Shown: positions 1 through 9,177 of the stretch, one piece after another | Layout: each line of letters opens with the position of its first letter | Numbering within the stretch: the first letter of the stretch is position 1 | The notes under the pieces: model-generated | Told to the model about the DNA's origin: nothing | Database searches by the model: none | Seen by the model: the letters and a program-made list of their open reading frames with translations, nothing else | Source of the DNA: Tropicimonas isoalkanivorans | GTDB taxonomy: Bacteria; Pseudomonadota; Alphaproteobacteria; Rhodobacterales; Rhodobacteraceae | NCBI RefSeq assembly: GCF_900112335.1 | Contig: NZ_FOLG01000002.1 | Location: 344,810 to 408,809 of the forward strand | Direction of reading: 5' to 3' | Length of the DNA stretch: 64,000 bases | Position numbers and translations under genes: made by a program

Positions 1-945
1 CTGGATCGACTGCACCAGTTCGTTGTCGAGATAGACCTGGACCGTGCCGGCGCGCTCGAAATTCGCGGCGGCACGCCCCTCCAGAGTGACACTGCCGTCG
101 TCGGAGTAGCTGATGACGTCCACCACAACCCTGTCGCGCAACCGGGCGGGGACCGAGTTTGCGGAATGGAGCATTTCCACCCCGTCGCTTTTGGCCAAGA
201 GCACGGCCGGTGCCTTCGCCCCATCCGGACTGTTCGCAGCGGGCTCCGAGGCGCGCTGGCCGTCCGGCGTCTCCGTGCCGTCGGTCGTCGTGCCTTGCGA
301 CGCGACTGAGCCACTGCGGGCAAGAGCGACTGCAGCGCCCTCCGCATCCTCCGGCGCAGTCCCGCCGCCAGCCGCATCGCCAATCGCGATGTCGACGCCC
401 CCGGCGGCCGTCTCCCCCGCCATGTGCGGGGCAAGGATCACGCTGTTCTCGGATCGGACCTCTTCTCCGTCGTGGCGGGCCACAAGCGAAATGACCCGGG
501 CCGCGTCTGTGGTAGGAAGTTCGACGAAGGCCGCGAAATGGCCCGAGGAGTCGGTGGACACCGTCTGAATGTCCGCCCCGTCGACCTCGATAGAGACGTC
601 GAAACCGCCTGGCGCCTTGCCGGCGATGACGGTCCGCCCATCAGGGTCGACCCGCACATGGTCGAATACGAGCGCCCCCGATGCCGGCTGACCCGCATCG
701 GGGGCAGTCGTCGTCGCGCTCTCGCGCGCCGCTCCATCGGGCTCGTTTGCAAGAAGGGTTTGCTCTTTCGGAGCCTGCTCGGCTGGCCCGGTCGGACCAG
801 AGGCTTCCTCTCCAGGGGAGAAAGCCGCGGGGAACAAAGAAACATCCTGGGAACGCAAACCGAGGAAGACGATCAGGCCCGCCGCTGCGACCACAGCCAC
901 CGCTGCGATGCCGCCCGCTCTGCCGAGCCCCGCTTTCTCAGACAT
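1..945 (-). CDS. Membrane-anchored Ig-like/LysM-type peptidoglycan-binding protein, N-terminal part
   Basis: The reading frame is open from an ATG at 945 to the left edge (315 codons), so only the N-terminal part is present. Residues about 6-24 (AGGIAAVAVVAAAGLIVFLG) form a membrane anchor. An Ala/Pro/Glu-rich linker follows, then beta-rich Ig-like segments such as RVDPDGRTVIAGKAPGG and DVISYSDDGSVTLEGRA. In Rhodobacterales this pattern belongs to envelope proteins that end in a LysM peptidoglycan-binding domain; that domain would lie outside the window, so the LysM label is inference. It is transcribed divergently from the LOG-family gene, with about 110 bp between them. Confidence 0.7.
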   Translation of the reverse strand, partial: MSEKAGLGRAGGIAAVAVVAAAGLIVFLGLRSQDVSLFPAAFSPGEEASGPTGPAEQAPKEQTLLANEPDGAARESATTTAPDAGQPASGALVFDHVRVDPDGRTVIAGKAPGGFDVSIEVDGADIQTVSTDSSGHFAAFVELPTTDAARVISLVARHDGEEVRSENSVILAPHMAGETAAGGVDIAIGDAAGGGTAPEDAEGAAVALARSGSVASQGTTTDGTETPDGQRASEPAANSPDGAKAPAVLLAKSDGVEMLHSANSVPARLRDRVVVDVISYSDDGSVTLEGRAAANFERAGTVQVYLDNELVQSIQ

Positions 946-1058
946 ATTACCTCTAACCTTTCTCCATTTCGGCCGCACATCCTCCCTGTACCATTGTGAG
1001 AGCATAGCAAGGTCGCTATCACGGGTCAAAACCGGATGTATCCCAAGGTCTTGCAACC

Positions 1059-1625
1059 ATGTCACAACCGTTTTCCGTTTGCGTCTACTGCGGCTCCCGC
1101 GACGGGGTGGACCCGGCCTATGCGGCGGCGGCCGAGGAACTTGGATCTGCCATCGCGGCGGAGGGATGGCGGCTGATCTATGGCGCGGGCGATATCGGGC
1201 TCATGGGCCGCGTGGCGCGCTCCGCTCAGACCGGCGGCGCGCAGACGTTCGGCGTGATCCCGGTGCACCTTTTCGAGCGCGAGGTGGGCAAGCGGGACCT
1301 GACGACCTTCATCGTCACGGAGACGATGCACGAACGCAAGAAGGTCATGTTCATGAACGCGGACGCCATCGTGGTGCTGCCGGGCGGGGCCGGGTCACTC
1401 GACGAGTTCTTCGAAACGCTCACCTGGGCCCAACTTGGACTGCACGCCAAGCCATTGATCTTGCTGGATACGAACGGGTACTGGAAACCTCTCACGCATC
1501 TTCTGCAGCACGTCGTCAGGCAGGGCTTCGCGGAGACCAGCCTGTTGGCATACTTTCAGACCGTGCCGGACGTGGGAAACCTGATGGACCTTTTGCGCAC
1601 CGCCCGTTCCACCGCCATCGCGTGA
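1059..1625 (+). CDS. LOG-family (TIGR00730) Rossmann-fold nucleotide phosphoribohydrolase
   Basis: 188 residues, the usual size for this family. The N-terminal segment VCVYCGSRDG and the glycine-rich LIYGAGDIGLMG form the Rossmann nucleotide site. The family signature PGGxGTxxE appears as LPGGAGSLDEFFE, with Ser for Thr, and TWAQLGLHAKP follows. Characterised relatives cut the ribose-base bond of cytokinin or other nucleoside 5'-monophosphates; the old name lysine decarboxylase is misleading. The physiological substrate here cannot be read from the sequence. The 3' end overlaps the convergent rarD gene by 70 bp, so no separate terminator fits between them. The ribosome-binding site before the ATG is weak. 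Confidence 0.9.
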   Translation: MSQPFSVCVYCGSRDGVDPAYAAAAEELGSAIAAEGWRLIYGAGDIGLMGRVARSAQTGGAQTFGVIPVHLFEREVGKRDLTTFIVTETMHERKKVMFMNADAIVVLPGGAGSLDEFFETLTWAQLGLHAKPLILLDTNGYWKPLTHLLQHVVRQGFAETSLLAYFQTVPDVGNLMDLLRTARSTAIA

Positions 1626-2464
1626 CCCGAGTAGAGCGCGAGCGCGGCCCAGATCAGGCCGAAGGCCATCGCATGCCATAAGGTGAAAGGCTCCGCAAAC
1701 ACCAGGGTCGCACAGAGAAACTGCAGCGTCGGGTTGAGGTATTGCACCAGCCCAATGGTCACGAGCCGCGCACGCCGGGCCGCGTAGGTGAAGAGCATCA
1801 GCGGAATTGCCGTGTATGCCGTTCCCGAGAGAAAGAGCATGGCCGCCGTCCCGGTCGAATACGGGAAATTCGCCGTTTGACCGTAACGCCAGGCCAACCA
1901 GGCGAGGGCGATGGGCAGGAGGATGGCCACTTCTGCGGTGACGGACACCACCGGCCCGGCGTCCAAGCCTTTCTTGATCATCCCGTAGAAGCCGAATGTG
2001 CCAGCAAGCACCAAGGAGACGACTGGCACGACCTTCAGGCCGAAGCTCAGGAGAGCCACCGCCACCGCTGCGAGGCCGACCGCGAACCACTGTGTCCGGT
2101 CGAGCCGCTCACGAAAGACGGTGGCACCGAGCAGGACGGCCACGAGGGGGAAGAGGTAGTATCCGAGGCTTGCCTCGATCCCGTGACCGACCTGTATTGC
2201 CCAGATGTAGACAAACCAGTTGGCGGAAATCATCACGGCCGCGACCGCCACCCGCGCAGGTGACATGAGGAGCAGCCTTGGCATCTCCCCCAGACGCCCC
2301 TGAACCCTCAGGACAACGCAGAAAAACAGGAAGGCCCACACTGTCCGATGTGCGAGGATCTCGATCGGCGGGACGTGACGCAGCGCTTTGAAAAATAGCG
2401 GCGAGAGGCCCCAGATCACACAGGCCCCGATCATCGCCAGAATACCTTTTCGCGCCTCGCTCAC
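1556..2464 (-). CDS. rarD: EamA-family transporter RarD
   Basis: 302 residues in about ten hydrophobic helices arranged as two EamA (DMT superfamily) halves. The start MSEARKGILAMIGACVIWGL and the following PLFFKAL/HVPPIEILAHR are typical of RarD. It is an inner-membrane permease of unknown substrate; chloramphenicol sensitivity is only a historical name. Translation starts at GTG (2464), with GGAG nine bases upstream. The C-terminus overlaps the convergent LOG gene by 70 bp. Confidence 0.88.
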   Translation of the reverse strand: MSEARKGILAMIGACVIWGLSPLFFKALRHVPPIEILAHRTVWAFLFFCVVLRVQGRLGEMPRLLLMSPARVAVAAVMISANWFVYIWAIQVGHGIEASLGYYLFPLVAVLLGATVFRERLDRTQWFAVGLAAVAVALLSFGLKVVPVVSLVLAGTFGFYGMIKKGLDAGPVVSVTAEVAILLPIALAWLAWRYGQTANFPYSTGTAAMLFLSGTAYTAIPLMLFTYAARRARLVTIGLVQYLNPTLQFLCATLVFAEPFTLWHAMAFGLIWAALALYSGHAMAVERAVRKRSIRFPTSGTV

Positions 2465-2536
2465 GTGCCCTGTCTCCGCTCCGTCACGCGGAACAGACGC
2501 CGCGGCGGAGCGAAGGTCAAGCAGCGTTCAGCCGGG

Positions 2537-2992
2537 TCAGGCGCTTTCCAGCTCTTCCTTGACCAGACGCTCGATCTTGTCGATCGGGTGGTTTGTCAGC
2601 GTCTTGGGGATCTCCGCGACGACGACATCCTCGACCTCCTTGTGCATCTTGTTCCGCAACTCTCCCAGAACCTTCGGCGGTGCGACGATCACGAGGCGCT
2701 CGATCTTGCCCGAGTGCACGCGCTTGAACAGCATGTCAGCCAGTTCGTCGGCGAACCGCTCTTTGGCCAGCTCATGCCAGTCGGTGTCGTCCATCGCAGA
2801 GCGCTGTTGCACGCCGGTGTCCGCCTTCCGCCCGGGGCGATTTGCGGCTTGCTCGCGCGTGGGCGGATTGTCTTGGGATTTCTCTTCCTGAACGTTCAGG
2901 TCAGGGTCCTGCGCATCGAGATCGTTGCGCAGAAACAGAGCCTTCTCGCCATCCGCCACGAGGACCCAGGTTCCAGCCGTCAGTCGTTTCAT
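2537..2992 (-). CDS. Host attachment family protein
   Basis: 151 residues matching the host-attachment family (PF10116). It opens with TWVLVADGEKALFLRN, has a charged and variable middle (about residues 30-70), and ends in the conserved LVIVAPPKVLGELRNKMHK and EIPKTLTNHPIDKIERLV blocks. The name comes from an agrobacterial root-attachment mutant; the biochemical activity is unknown, though the fold resembles the eRF1/Pelota central domain. The ATG at 2992 has GGGAGAG upstream and overlaps the TGA of the preceding 67-residue gene by 4 bases, so the two are translationally coupled. Confidence 0.85.
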   Translation of the reverse strand: MKRLTAGTWVLVADGEKALFLRNDLDAQDPDLNVQEEKSQDNPPTREQAANRPGRKADTGVQQRSAMDDTDWHELAKERFADELADMLFKRVHSGKIERLVIVAPPKVLGELRNKMHKEVEDVVVAEIPKTLTNHPIDKIERLVKEELESA

Positions 2993-3192
2993 GGTTGCTC
3001 TCCCTCTTCGTCCGACTTCGTCACGCGCGTCGCGCCACCGGGGCGTTCGTTGCTGCGCTTGAGTTCGTCGCGGGTTCCGACTTTGCGTTGCAGGTTTCCG
3101 TCTGCGCGACCCTGCTGGGAAATCTGACCCTGCTCCCCGAGCACCTCGTCCGTATCGCGCGAACCGTCCTTAGATCGAATGCGTTCCGGCAT
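2989..3192 (-). CDS. Small highly charged hypothetical protein
   Basis: 67 residues, rich in Arg, Lys, Asp, Glu and Gly and with almost no hydrophobic stretch, so probably disordered (starts MPERIRSKDGSRDTDEVLGE). A strong AAGGAGG site seven bases before the ATG and an ATGA overlap with the host-attachment gene support it being translated as the first gene of a two-gene operon. No domain is recognised. It may act with its partner, but nothing in the sequence shows how. Confidence 0.65.
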   Translation of the reverse strand: MPERIRSKDGSRDTDEVLGEQGQISQQGRADGNLQRKVGTRDELKRSNERPGGATRVTKSDEEGEQP

Positions 3193-3437
3193 GGTGTCCT
3201 CCTTGTTCTTTTTGCTTCACTGGATGAACGCCTGACACTACTGCATGTTCCACCCGGCCAGATGGCTGGGCGCGGTCAGATGCCAGGGTGGAGACCCCTA
3301 AATTGTCGAGAAAAGATGTCGGTGTAAGGCCGTGAAGGCGAGCGCGGTGACAGCGGGTTTACCGATCCCCTGGCGCCCCTTTGGGACTGCCAATTCAGGC
3401 CATCAAAGCAGCGGTCGTGAACGTCCGCCCCAAATCA

Positions 3438-3458
3438 CCCCCCGAGTTGATCGGGGGG
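3438..3458 (-). terminator. Terminator-like hairpin after sodB
   Basis: CCCCCCGA and TCGGGGGG form a perfect 8-bp stem around a 5-base loop, about 30 bp beyond the sodB stop. On the minus strand the stem is followed by TGATTTGGGG, which is only weakly U-rich, so termination may be imprecise. No other gene ends here. Confidence 0.6.
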
Positions 3459-3485
3459 CGTGTATTCTCAAGTAAGGCTAATCCC

Positions 3486-4085
3486 TTACATCCGCGAAGC
3501 GACGTTTTCCCAGTTCACAAGATTGTCCAGAAAGTTCTTCAGGTAAACCGGGCGCTTGTTGCGGAAGTCGATGTAGTAGGAATGCTCCCACACATCACAT
3601 CCCAGCAGAGCGGTCTGGCCGAAGCAAAGCGGGTTCACCCCGTTTTCCGTCTTGGTCACCTTGAGCGAACCATCGGTGTCCTTGACCAGCCACGCCCAAC
3701 CGGACCCGAACTGGCCCGCGCCGGCGGCCGCGAAGTCGTCCTTGAACTTGTCGACCGAGCCGAAGCTCTCGGTGATCGCCTTTTCCAGCTCGCCCGGCAT
3801 CCCGGCGCCGGAGGGGCCCATCATTTCCCAGAACTGGCAGTGGTTCCAATGCTGAGAGGCGTTGTTGAAGATGCCGTTTTGGGCAACGGCGCCCTTCTCG
3901 TAGGTGCCCGTGATGATATCCTCCACCGACTTGCCTTCCCACTCGGTGCCGGCAATCGCCTTGTTGCCATTGTCGACATAGGCCTTGTGGTGGATATCGT
4001 GGTGATATTCGAGGGTCTCCTGGCTCATACCCTTCGCGGCGAGCGCATCGTGGGCATAGGGCAGATCGGGCAGTTCAAAAGCCAT
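3486..4085 (-). CDS. sodB: Superoxide dismutase, Fe/Mn family (probably Fe type)
   Basis: 199 residues, full length. It dismutates superoxide to H2O2 and O2 in the cytoplasm. The metal ligands are visible as His28 (EYHHDIHHKAYV), His82 (NNASQHWNH), Asp164 and His168 (DVWEHSYY). Gln78 in the N-terminal domain next to the His ligand is the placement usual in iron-type enzymes, so iron is favoured. The start MAFELPDLPYAHDAL has AAGGA upstream; 22 further in-frame codons above it look like leader. It stands alone, with a hairpin terminator downstream. H2O2-producing sarcosine oxidase lies nearby, but no co-regulation is shown. Confidence 0.95.
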   Translation of the reverse strand: MAFELPDLPYAHDALAAKGMSQETLEYHHDIHHKAYVDNGNKAIAGTEWEGKSVEDIITGTYEKGAVAQNGIFNNASQHWNHCQFWEMMGPSGAGMPGELEKAITESFGSVDKFKDDFAAAGAGQFGSGWAWLVKDTDGSLKVTKTENGVNPLCFGQTALLGCDVWEHSYYIDFRNKRPVYLKNFLDNLVNWENVASRM

Positions 4086-4294
4086 GGAATTATCCTTCGT
4101 AAACAGCGTTTCCTGTGGAAGGTATGTGACTTCGCACTGCCCATCCGTCAAGCGAAGAGCCGATGTCTTGCCGTCGCTGAAATTCTAAGTTTTTGATCTG
4201 AATTGATTTTTCAGAGAGGACTTGTTTTTGGCTCCAGGCCGCGCCGGCATCGGAACGCCCGACCGGAGGGAGTCGCACGGCTCGTCGGCTCGCC

Positions 4295-5500
4295 TTAGGG
4301 CAGAAGCGCCCCGCCCCGTCGGTCCGGCGCCGACCAGCCACGTGCCGGAGGCGGCAGACCCTGAGCAATGCGGACGATCTGCTCGCGGTGCTCCGGCCAT
4401 TGCTCCAGCGCCATCTCGGCCACCGCCGCCGCCTGCGCCCGCGACCGCCCGCCCATGGCGCCAAGCTTCCTGATCAGCCGCCAGCAAAAGCCGAAGTTCT
4501 CCGTCACCTCAAGCGCCAGTTCGAGCACCTCGGCGGTGGCGCGATCCTGCCCCATCTCCTCGTATCGATCTGCAAGCAGGCTCCAGTAGCGCGCACTCTG
4601 TGGAGCGTCCACAACGAGCCGCTCCAGCGTCTCCACGGCTTCGAGTGACTTACCGAGGCCCACCAGCGCGTCGGCCCGAGCCAGTGCCAGCTCCGGATTG
4701 CCCTGCGCCGCCGGGGCGGTCTTGGACGCGATCTCGGCCGCCCATCGGTAGTGACCGCGCCGCGTGCACGCCCGTGACAGCCGGGCAAGGTACCGGTCGT
4801 CCTGCGCTCGATTGTGCCGCAAGAGCTGCGCCGCCTCCCACAGACGCCCGTGGAGGGCTTCGCCGAAGACCTTCAGCGCGCACCCCTCGCCGATTAATGC
4901 CCGTTCCGTCCGAAGACCCATGAATGGCAGGGGCACCCCGTGCACGCCCCCCAGCCTGCGCAACGCCTGCATCTGCGCCGAATCCCGCGCGACTTTGGGG
5001 TCGAACGCCACCATCGCCGTCGCTGTCAGGTCTTCCTGCCGCAGGTCCGGCCCCGTAGCGGGGTCGCCCGACGGAGCGACCCCGATGGGCGAAAAGGCCA
5101 GCGTCGCGGCGCACCCCGCCCGCCGGCCATGGCGCAACGCCGCCAGCCCGCCCAGTCCCGCCCCAACCGCGATGGCCGGTCGGCTGTTCGTTTCTGTAAT
5201 CACATCGCATAGCGCGTCGATCTGCTGCGCAGGAAGGGCCTCGCGGTCGTGCGGCACGATCTCGTACAGATCGAGGGCCGCCTGACCCGGGCCACTCATC
5301 CAGCGACTGCTTAAGCGCGGGCGGCCCTCCCCCGCGCCGAACAGCACAACCGAATAGTCGGACTCTGCCGGCCGATGGAAAAGCCGAACGTCCTCCGTCT
5401 CGTACAGACAGCCGCTTGTGCCACTCATCGCCCGGTGCCGCCGTGCTGCGTCATCGTCATCACCCATGTCCCGTCCGACACATTCCCTGGTGCCGGACAT
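4295..5500 (-). CDS. TPR protein with degenerate alpha/beta-hydrolase-like N-terminus
   Basis: 401 residues, not a recognised named family. The first ~210 residues look like an alpha/beta hydrolase: a strand, then GAGLGGLAALRHG (about 113-125) where a nucleophile elbow G-x-S-x-G would sit, then TLAFSPIGV. The expected Ser is Gly115, so this half may be catalytically dead. The second half is helical and Ala/Leu-rich, with repeated TPR-like units (AEIASKTAPAAQGNPELALA, ADALVGLGKSLEAVETLERL, LADRYEEMGQDRATAEVLEL). The start at 5500 is chosen because GAGG sits five bases upstream; internal Met codons at 5467 and 5428 are alternatives. It lies 106 bp downstream of soxG on the same strand. Confidence 0.7.
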   Translation of the reverse strand: MSGTRECVGRDMGDDDDAARRHRAMSGTSGCLYETEDVRLFHRPAESDYSVVLFGAGEGRPRLSSRWMSGPGQAALDLYEIVPHDREALPAQQIDALCDVITETNSRPAIAVGAGLGGLAALRHGRRAGCAATLAFSPIGVAPSGDPATGPDLRQEDLTATAMVAFDPKVARDSAQMQALRRLGGVHGVPLPFMGLRTERALIGEGCALKVFGEALHGRLWEAAQLLRHNRAQDDRYLARLSRACTRRGHYRWAAEIASKTAPAAQGNPELALARADALVGLGKSLEAVETLERLVVDAPQSARYWSLLADRYEEMGQDRATAEVLELALEVTENFGFCWRLIRKLGAMGGRSRAQAAAVAEMALEQWPEHREQIVRIAQGLPPPARGWSAPDRRGGALLP

Positions 5501-5606
5501 AACCGCCTCATTTCGGTGACATCATGGCGAACCGCGGCACCATCGCGTCGATCTTACCCGAGTCGCGCGCGCAGAGCACTCCCAGCACGGCCCCCGGCGA
5601 CACGTG

Positions 5607-6185
5607 TCAGACGGCATCGCTCTCCGGGAAGAAGCCCACCGGCGCTCCACGGGCCGCCCCGCACAGCACGTCGAACGCGTAGCGGGCCACGGACCGGAAA
5701 CATATGAGCCGGAACGCGCCCGCCTCGTCGATCCAGAACGCCGCGGGAACTTGCGCAAGGCGCGTCCGCCGCAATTCGCCCGGACCGAACGCGGCGGGCG
5801 ACAGATCCGCGGGGCACAGCCGCGCCAGGACCTCGCGCGCACCGGCGCCGGAAATGCGAAACACCGCGCGGGCGTCGGAAACGTCGACAGCGAGGTGATG
5901 CGTTCCGTCCAGACGTTCGGAGAGCGTGGTCAGGCACGCCTGCACCTCGGCGTGTGGCATCAGCAGCAACAGCTCGTCGGGCGACATCCAGGCGACGGCC
6001 TTGTCCCCGGCGATCACAATCTCCCGCTGACTTGGCATGGAAAGGCCGATCGCGGCGGTGACGGCATCGGCGATGTCTCCCATCGCGCCGCGCAACGTCA
6101 CCATGCCCTGCGCCGGAAGCTCTTCGACCTTCGCGCCTTCGCCCTGACAGACGGCCCCGCCGAGGGGTGATCTGGCCTCAGACAT
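5607..6185 (-). CDS. soxG: Sarcosine oxidase subunit gamma
   Basis: 192 residues, the usual size. It is the small GcvT-like subunit of heterotetrameric sarcosine oxidase, which oxidatively demethylates sarcosine to glycine, forming H2O2 and 5,10-methylene-tetrahydrofolate in the cytoplasm. Family segments seen are MSPDELLLLMPHAEV, LAVDVSDARAVFRISGAGAREVLARLCPADLS and RTRLAQVPAAFWID. The start overlaps the 3' end of soxA by 8 bp, so it is the last gene of the soxDAG block. Confidence 0.92.
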   Translation of the reverse strand: MSEARSPLGGAVCQGEGAKVEELPAQGMVTLRGAMGDIADAVTAAIGLSMPSQREIVIAGDKAVAWMSPDELLLLMPHAEVQACLTTLSERLDGTHHLAVDVSDARAVFRISGAGAREVLARLCPADLSPAAFGPGELRRTRLAQVPAAFWIDEAGAFRLICFRSVARYAFDVLCGAARGAPVGFFPESDAV

Positions 6186-9177
6186 CCTGCTTCTCCCCTT
6201 CCGGATCGTAGAACACCGGTTCGACGATTTTTGCCTCGATCATGCGGCCGTCGGTCGTGGCGAGCTTCAGAACCTCCCCCATCCGCTCCGACCCGCGCTC
6301 CACCAGCCCCATGGCAATGCCACGGTCCAGCATCGGCGACCGGTAGGTCGAGGTCACGCGGCCGACGGTGACGCGCTGGCCGTTCGCGTTCACGCCCTCG
6401 CCCACCGCGTAGGCCCCATCCGGCAGGACCGACCCGTCCAGCGTCTCAATCCCCACCAGCTTCCACCGGTCGGGGCGGCTCATATGGCTGCGCTCCTGCG
6501 CCCGCTTGCCGAGGTAGTCGTCCTTCTTCTTCGAGATCGCCCAGTCGAGGCCGAGGTCCTGCGGGATCACGGTGCCGTCTGTCTCGTCGCCGATCATGAT
6601 GAACCCCTTCTCGGCCCGCATGACGTGAAGCGCCTCGGTCCCGTAGGGCGTGATGCCGACCTCCCTGCCGGCCTCCAGCACCTTGTCCCAGAGCGCCCGC
6701 GCCTGCCCGGCAGGCACGGCGATCTCGAAGCTGAGCTCGCCCGAGAAGGAGATGCGGTAGACCCGCACAGGGAAACCCGCCAGTTCGCCCTCGACCCACC
6801 CCATGAAGGGGAGCGCCTCTTTCGACACATCCAGGCCGCCGAGTTTTTCCAACACCGCGCGCGCGTTTGGGCCGACGACGGCGATCTGGCCGTATTGCTC
6901 GGTCAGGTTTGCGGTGTAGACCTTCCAGTCCCACCACTCGCACTGCAGCCAGTCCTCCATCCAGCCGTGCACGTGGTCCGCCCCGCCGGAGGTCGTGTGG
7001 CAAAGGAACGTGTCCTCGTCCAAACGCGCCACGACGCCGTCGTCCATCAGGAAGCCGTTCTCGTTGCACATCAGCCCGTACCGGCAGCGGCCCGGCTTCA
7101 GGCTCGACATCTTGTTGGTGTAGAGCATGTCCAGGAACCGTCCGGCGTCCGGCCCCTTCACCACGATCTTGCCAAGCGTGGACGCGTCGAGCAGGCCCAC
7201 CGAACCGCGTGTGGCCATGACTTCGCGCGACACCGCGTCGGCGTGGCTTTCGCCCTGCTTGGGGTAGCAATAGGGCCGGCGCCACTGGCCCACCGGCTCC
7301 ATGTAGGCGCCCTGTTCCTCGTGCCAGTCGTACATCGGCGTGCGGCGCAGCGGTTGGAACGTCTCGCCACGGGCCTCGCCCGCGATGGAACCGAAGGAGA
7401 TCGGCTGGTATGGCGGGCGGAACGTCGTCGTGCCGACCTGCGGGATGCTTTCGTTCCGCGTCTTGGCGAGGATCGCCAGTCCGTTGATGTTGCTCAGCTT
7501 TCCCTGGTCGTTCGCCATGCCGAGCGTGGTGTAGCGCTTGGCGAGTTCCACGCTCTCGTAGCCTTCCTGTGCCGCCAGCCGCACGTCGGAGACCTTCACG
7601 TCGTTCTGAAAGTCCAGGAACATCTTGGATTGCAGTTCCGGCAGGGCCTGTGCCGGCATCACCCAGACCGGCTGCATCGGCACCTCCTCCAGATCTGTCG
7701 CGGCGGGCGGGTCTTCCCCAGCCTCCGCCCCGGCCGCCGCAGCGCCCTTCGACGCGGCATCGGTCAGGACGTCGCCGCTGCGCAAGAAGCCCGAGGCCGC
7801 TCCGGCGGTCGAGACGAATGGCTCACCGTCCGCACCTGTCGGCGCGCGGGAGGCGTCGGGGTAGAAATGCGCGTTTTCCTCCGACCACTGGAGCTTCCCA
7901 CCGCAGTGGGACCAGAGGTGGACGACCGGAGACCAGCCGCCCGACATCGCCACGCAGTCGCAGTCCAGCAGCGCCCCCGCGCCTCCGGTGCCGTTCGCCC
8001 GGCAGAGCATGACGCCTTCGACCCGTTGCCGCCCCTTCACCTTCATCACCGCCGCGCCGGTCTCCACCTGTACGCCGCGGCGGGCGCATTCGCGGGCGAG
8101 CGGGCCGTCGTTGCGTTCGCGCGGGTCGACCACAAGCGGCACCTCCAGCCCAGCGTCGATCAGCGCGAGGGCGGTGCGATAGGCATCGTCGTTGTTGGTG
8201 ACGACAACCGTCCGCCGTCCGGGGGCGACGTCGTAATTCACCACGTAATCCCGCACGGCAGAGGCGAGCATGACGCCCGGGACGTCATTTCCGGCGAAGC
8301 TCAGGGGGCGTTCGATGGCGCCCGTCGCGGTGACGATGTGGCCGGCGCGGATCTTCCACAGCCTGTGCCGCGGCCGCCCGTCGCCGGGGGTGTGATCCGA
8401 CACACGTTCGTAGCCAAGCGCGAAGCCGTGGTCGTATACACCCGCCCCCATGCAACGGGCCCGCAGGGTGACATTGTCCATCCCACGCAGTTCCGAGAGG
8501 CTCGCCGCGATCCAGGCGTCCGCAGGCTGGCCACCGATCTCCACACCGTCTACAGGCGCGCGGCCTCCCCAGTGCGGCGTCTGCTCGATCAGGAGCACGC
8601 GGGCGCCAGACCTGCCCGCCGTCAACGCAGCCTGAAGCCCGGCGATGCCGCCGCCGACAACAAGCACGTCCACATGGGCATAAAAATGCTCGTAGGTGTC
8701 CGCGTCCGGCTCCTTCGGCGGCAGGCCGGACGCGGCGGCCTCGCGGATCAGCGGCTCGTAGACACGCTTCCAGAACGGGCGCGGCCAGATGAAGGTCTTG
8801 TAGTAGAACCCAGCCGGCATCATGGAGGACACCCATTGGTTCACCGCCAACATGTCGAAGCCCAGCGAGGGCCAGGCGTTCTGGCTCATTGCGGTCAGCC
8901 CGTTGAACAGCTCGGTCGTCGTCGCGCGCTGGTCGGGCTCGAACCGCGCCCCCTGCCCCAAGCCCACCAATGCGTTCGGCTCCTCCGCGCCGCTGGCGAC
9001 GATGCCGCGCGGACGGTGGTACTTGTAGGAGCGATTGACGAGAGTCTGACCATTTGCCAGCAGCGCCGAGGCAAGCGTGTCGCCGCTCAGGCCCTGCATG
9101 GGTTCCGTGTCGAACGTGAAGCCGAGGGGCGCGTTGCGATCGATCAATCGCCCGCCCTGGTCCAGACGAAAGCTCAT
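6178..9177 (-). CDS. soxA: Sarcosine oxidase subunit alpha
   Basis: 999 residues, normal length. In order: an N-terminal ferredoxin-like fold (about 20-75) without the cysteines of an iron-sulfur centre, as expected for this enzyme; an NAD-binding motif VLVVGGGIAG (171-180) within an amine-oxidoreductase fold; a central region ending with DFQNDVKVSDVRLAAQEGY; and a C-terminal GcvT/aminomethyltransferase-like folate domain (about 600-999, with RRTPMYDWHEEQGAYMEPVG and FMGWVEGELAGFPVRVYRIS). The subunit carries NAD+ and the folate site. The start MSFRLDQGG is set by a 4-base ATGA overlap with soxD; 43 codons above it would read through soxD. Confidence 0.95.
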   Translation of the reverse strand: MSFRLDQGGRLIDRNAPLGFTFDTEPMQGLSGDTLASALLANGQTLVNRSYKYHRPRGIVASGAEEPNALVGLGQGARFEPDQRATTTELFNGLTAMSQNAWPSLGFDMLAVNQWVSSMMPAGFYYKTFIWPRPFWKRVYEPLIREAAASGLPPKEPDADTYEHFYAHVDVLVVGGGIAGLQAALTAGRSGARVLLIEQTPHWGGRAPVDGVEIGGQPADAWIAASLSELRGMDNVTLRARCMGAGVYDHGFALGYERVSDHTPGDGRPRHRLWKIRAGHIVTATGAIERPLSFAGNDVPGVMLASAVRDYVVNYDVAPGRRTVVVTNNDDAYRTALALIDAGLEVPLVVDPRERNDGPLARECARRGVQVETGAAVMKVKGRQRVEGVMLCRANGTGGAGALLDCDCVAMSGGWSPVVHLWSHCGGKLQWSEENAHFYPDASRAPTGADGEPFVSTAGAASGFLRSGDVLTDAASKGAAAAGAEAGEDPPAATDLEEVPMQPVWVMPAQALPELQSKMFLDFQNDVKVSDVRLAAQEGYESVELAKRYTTLGMANDQGKLSNINGLAILAKTRNESIPQVGTTTFRPPYQPISFGSIAGEARGETFQPLRRTPMYDWHEEQGAYMEPVGQWRRPYCYPKQGESHADAVSREVMATRGSVGLLDASTLGKIVVKGPDAGRFLDMLYTNKMSSLKPGRCRYGLMCNENGFLMDDGVVARLDEDTFLCHTTSGGADHVHGWMEDWLQCEWWDWKVYTANLTEQYGQIAVVGPNARAVLEKLGGLDVSKEALPFMGWVEGELAGFPVRVYRISFSGELSFEIAVPAGQARALWDKVLEAGREVGITPYGTEALHVMRAEKGFIMIGDETDGTVIPQDLGLDWAISKKKDDYLGKRAQERSHMSRPDRWKLVGIETLDGSVLPDGAYAVGEGVNANGQRVTVGRVTSTYRSPMLDRGIAMGLVERGSERMGEVLKLATTDGRMIEAKIVEPVFYDPEGEKQDV

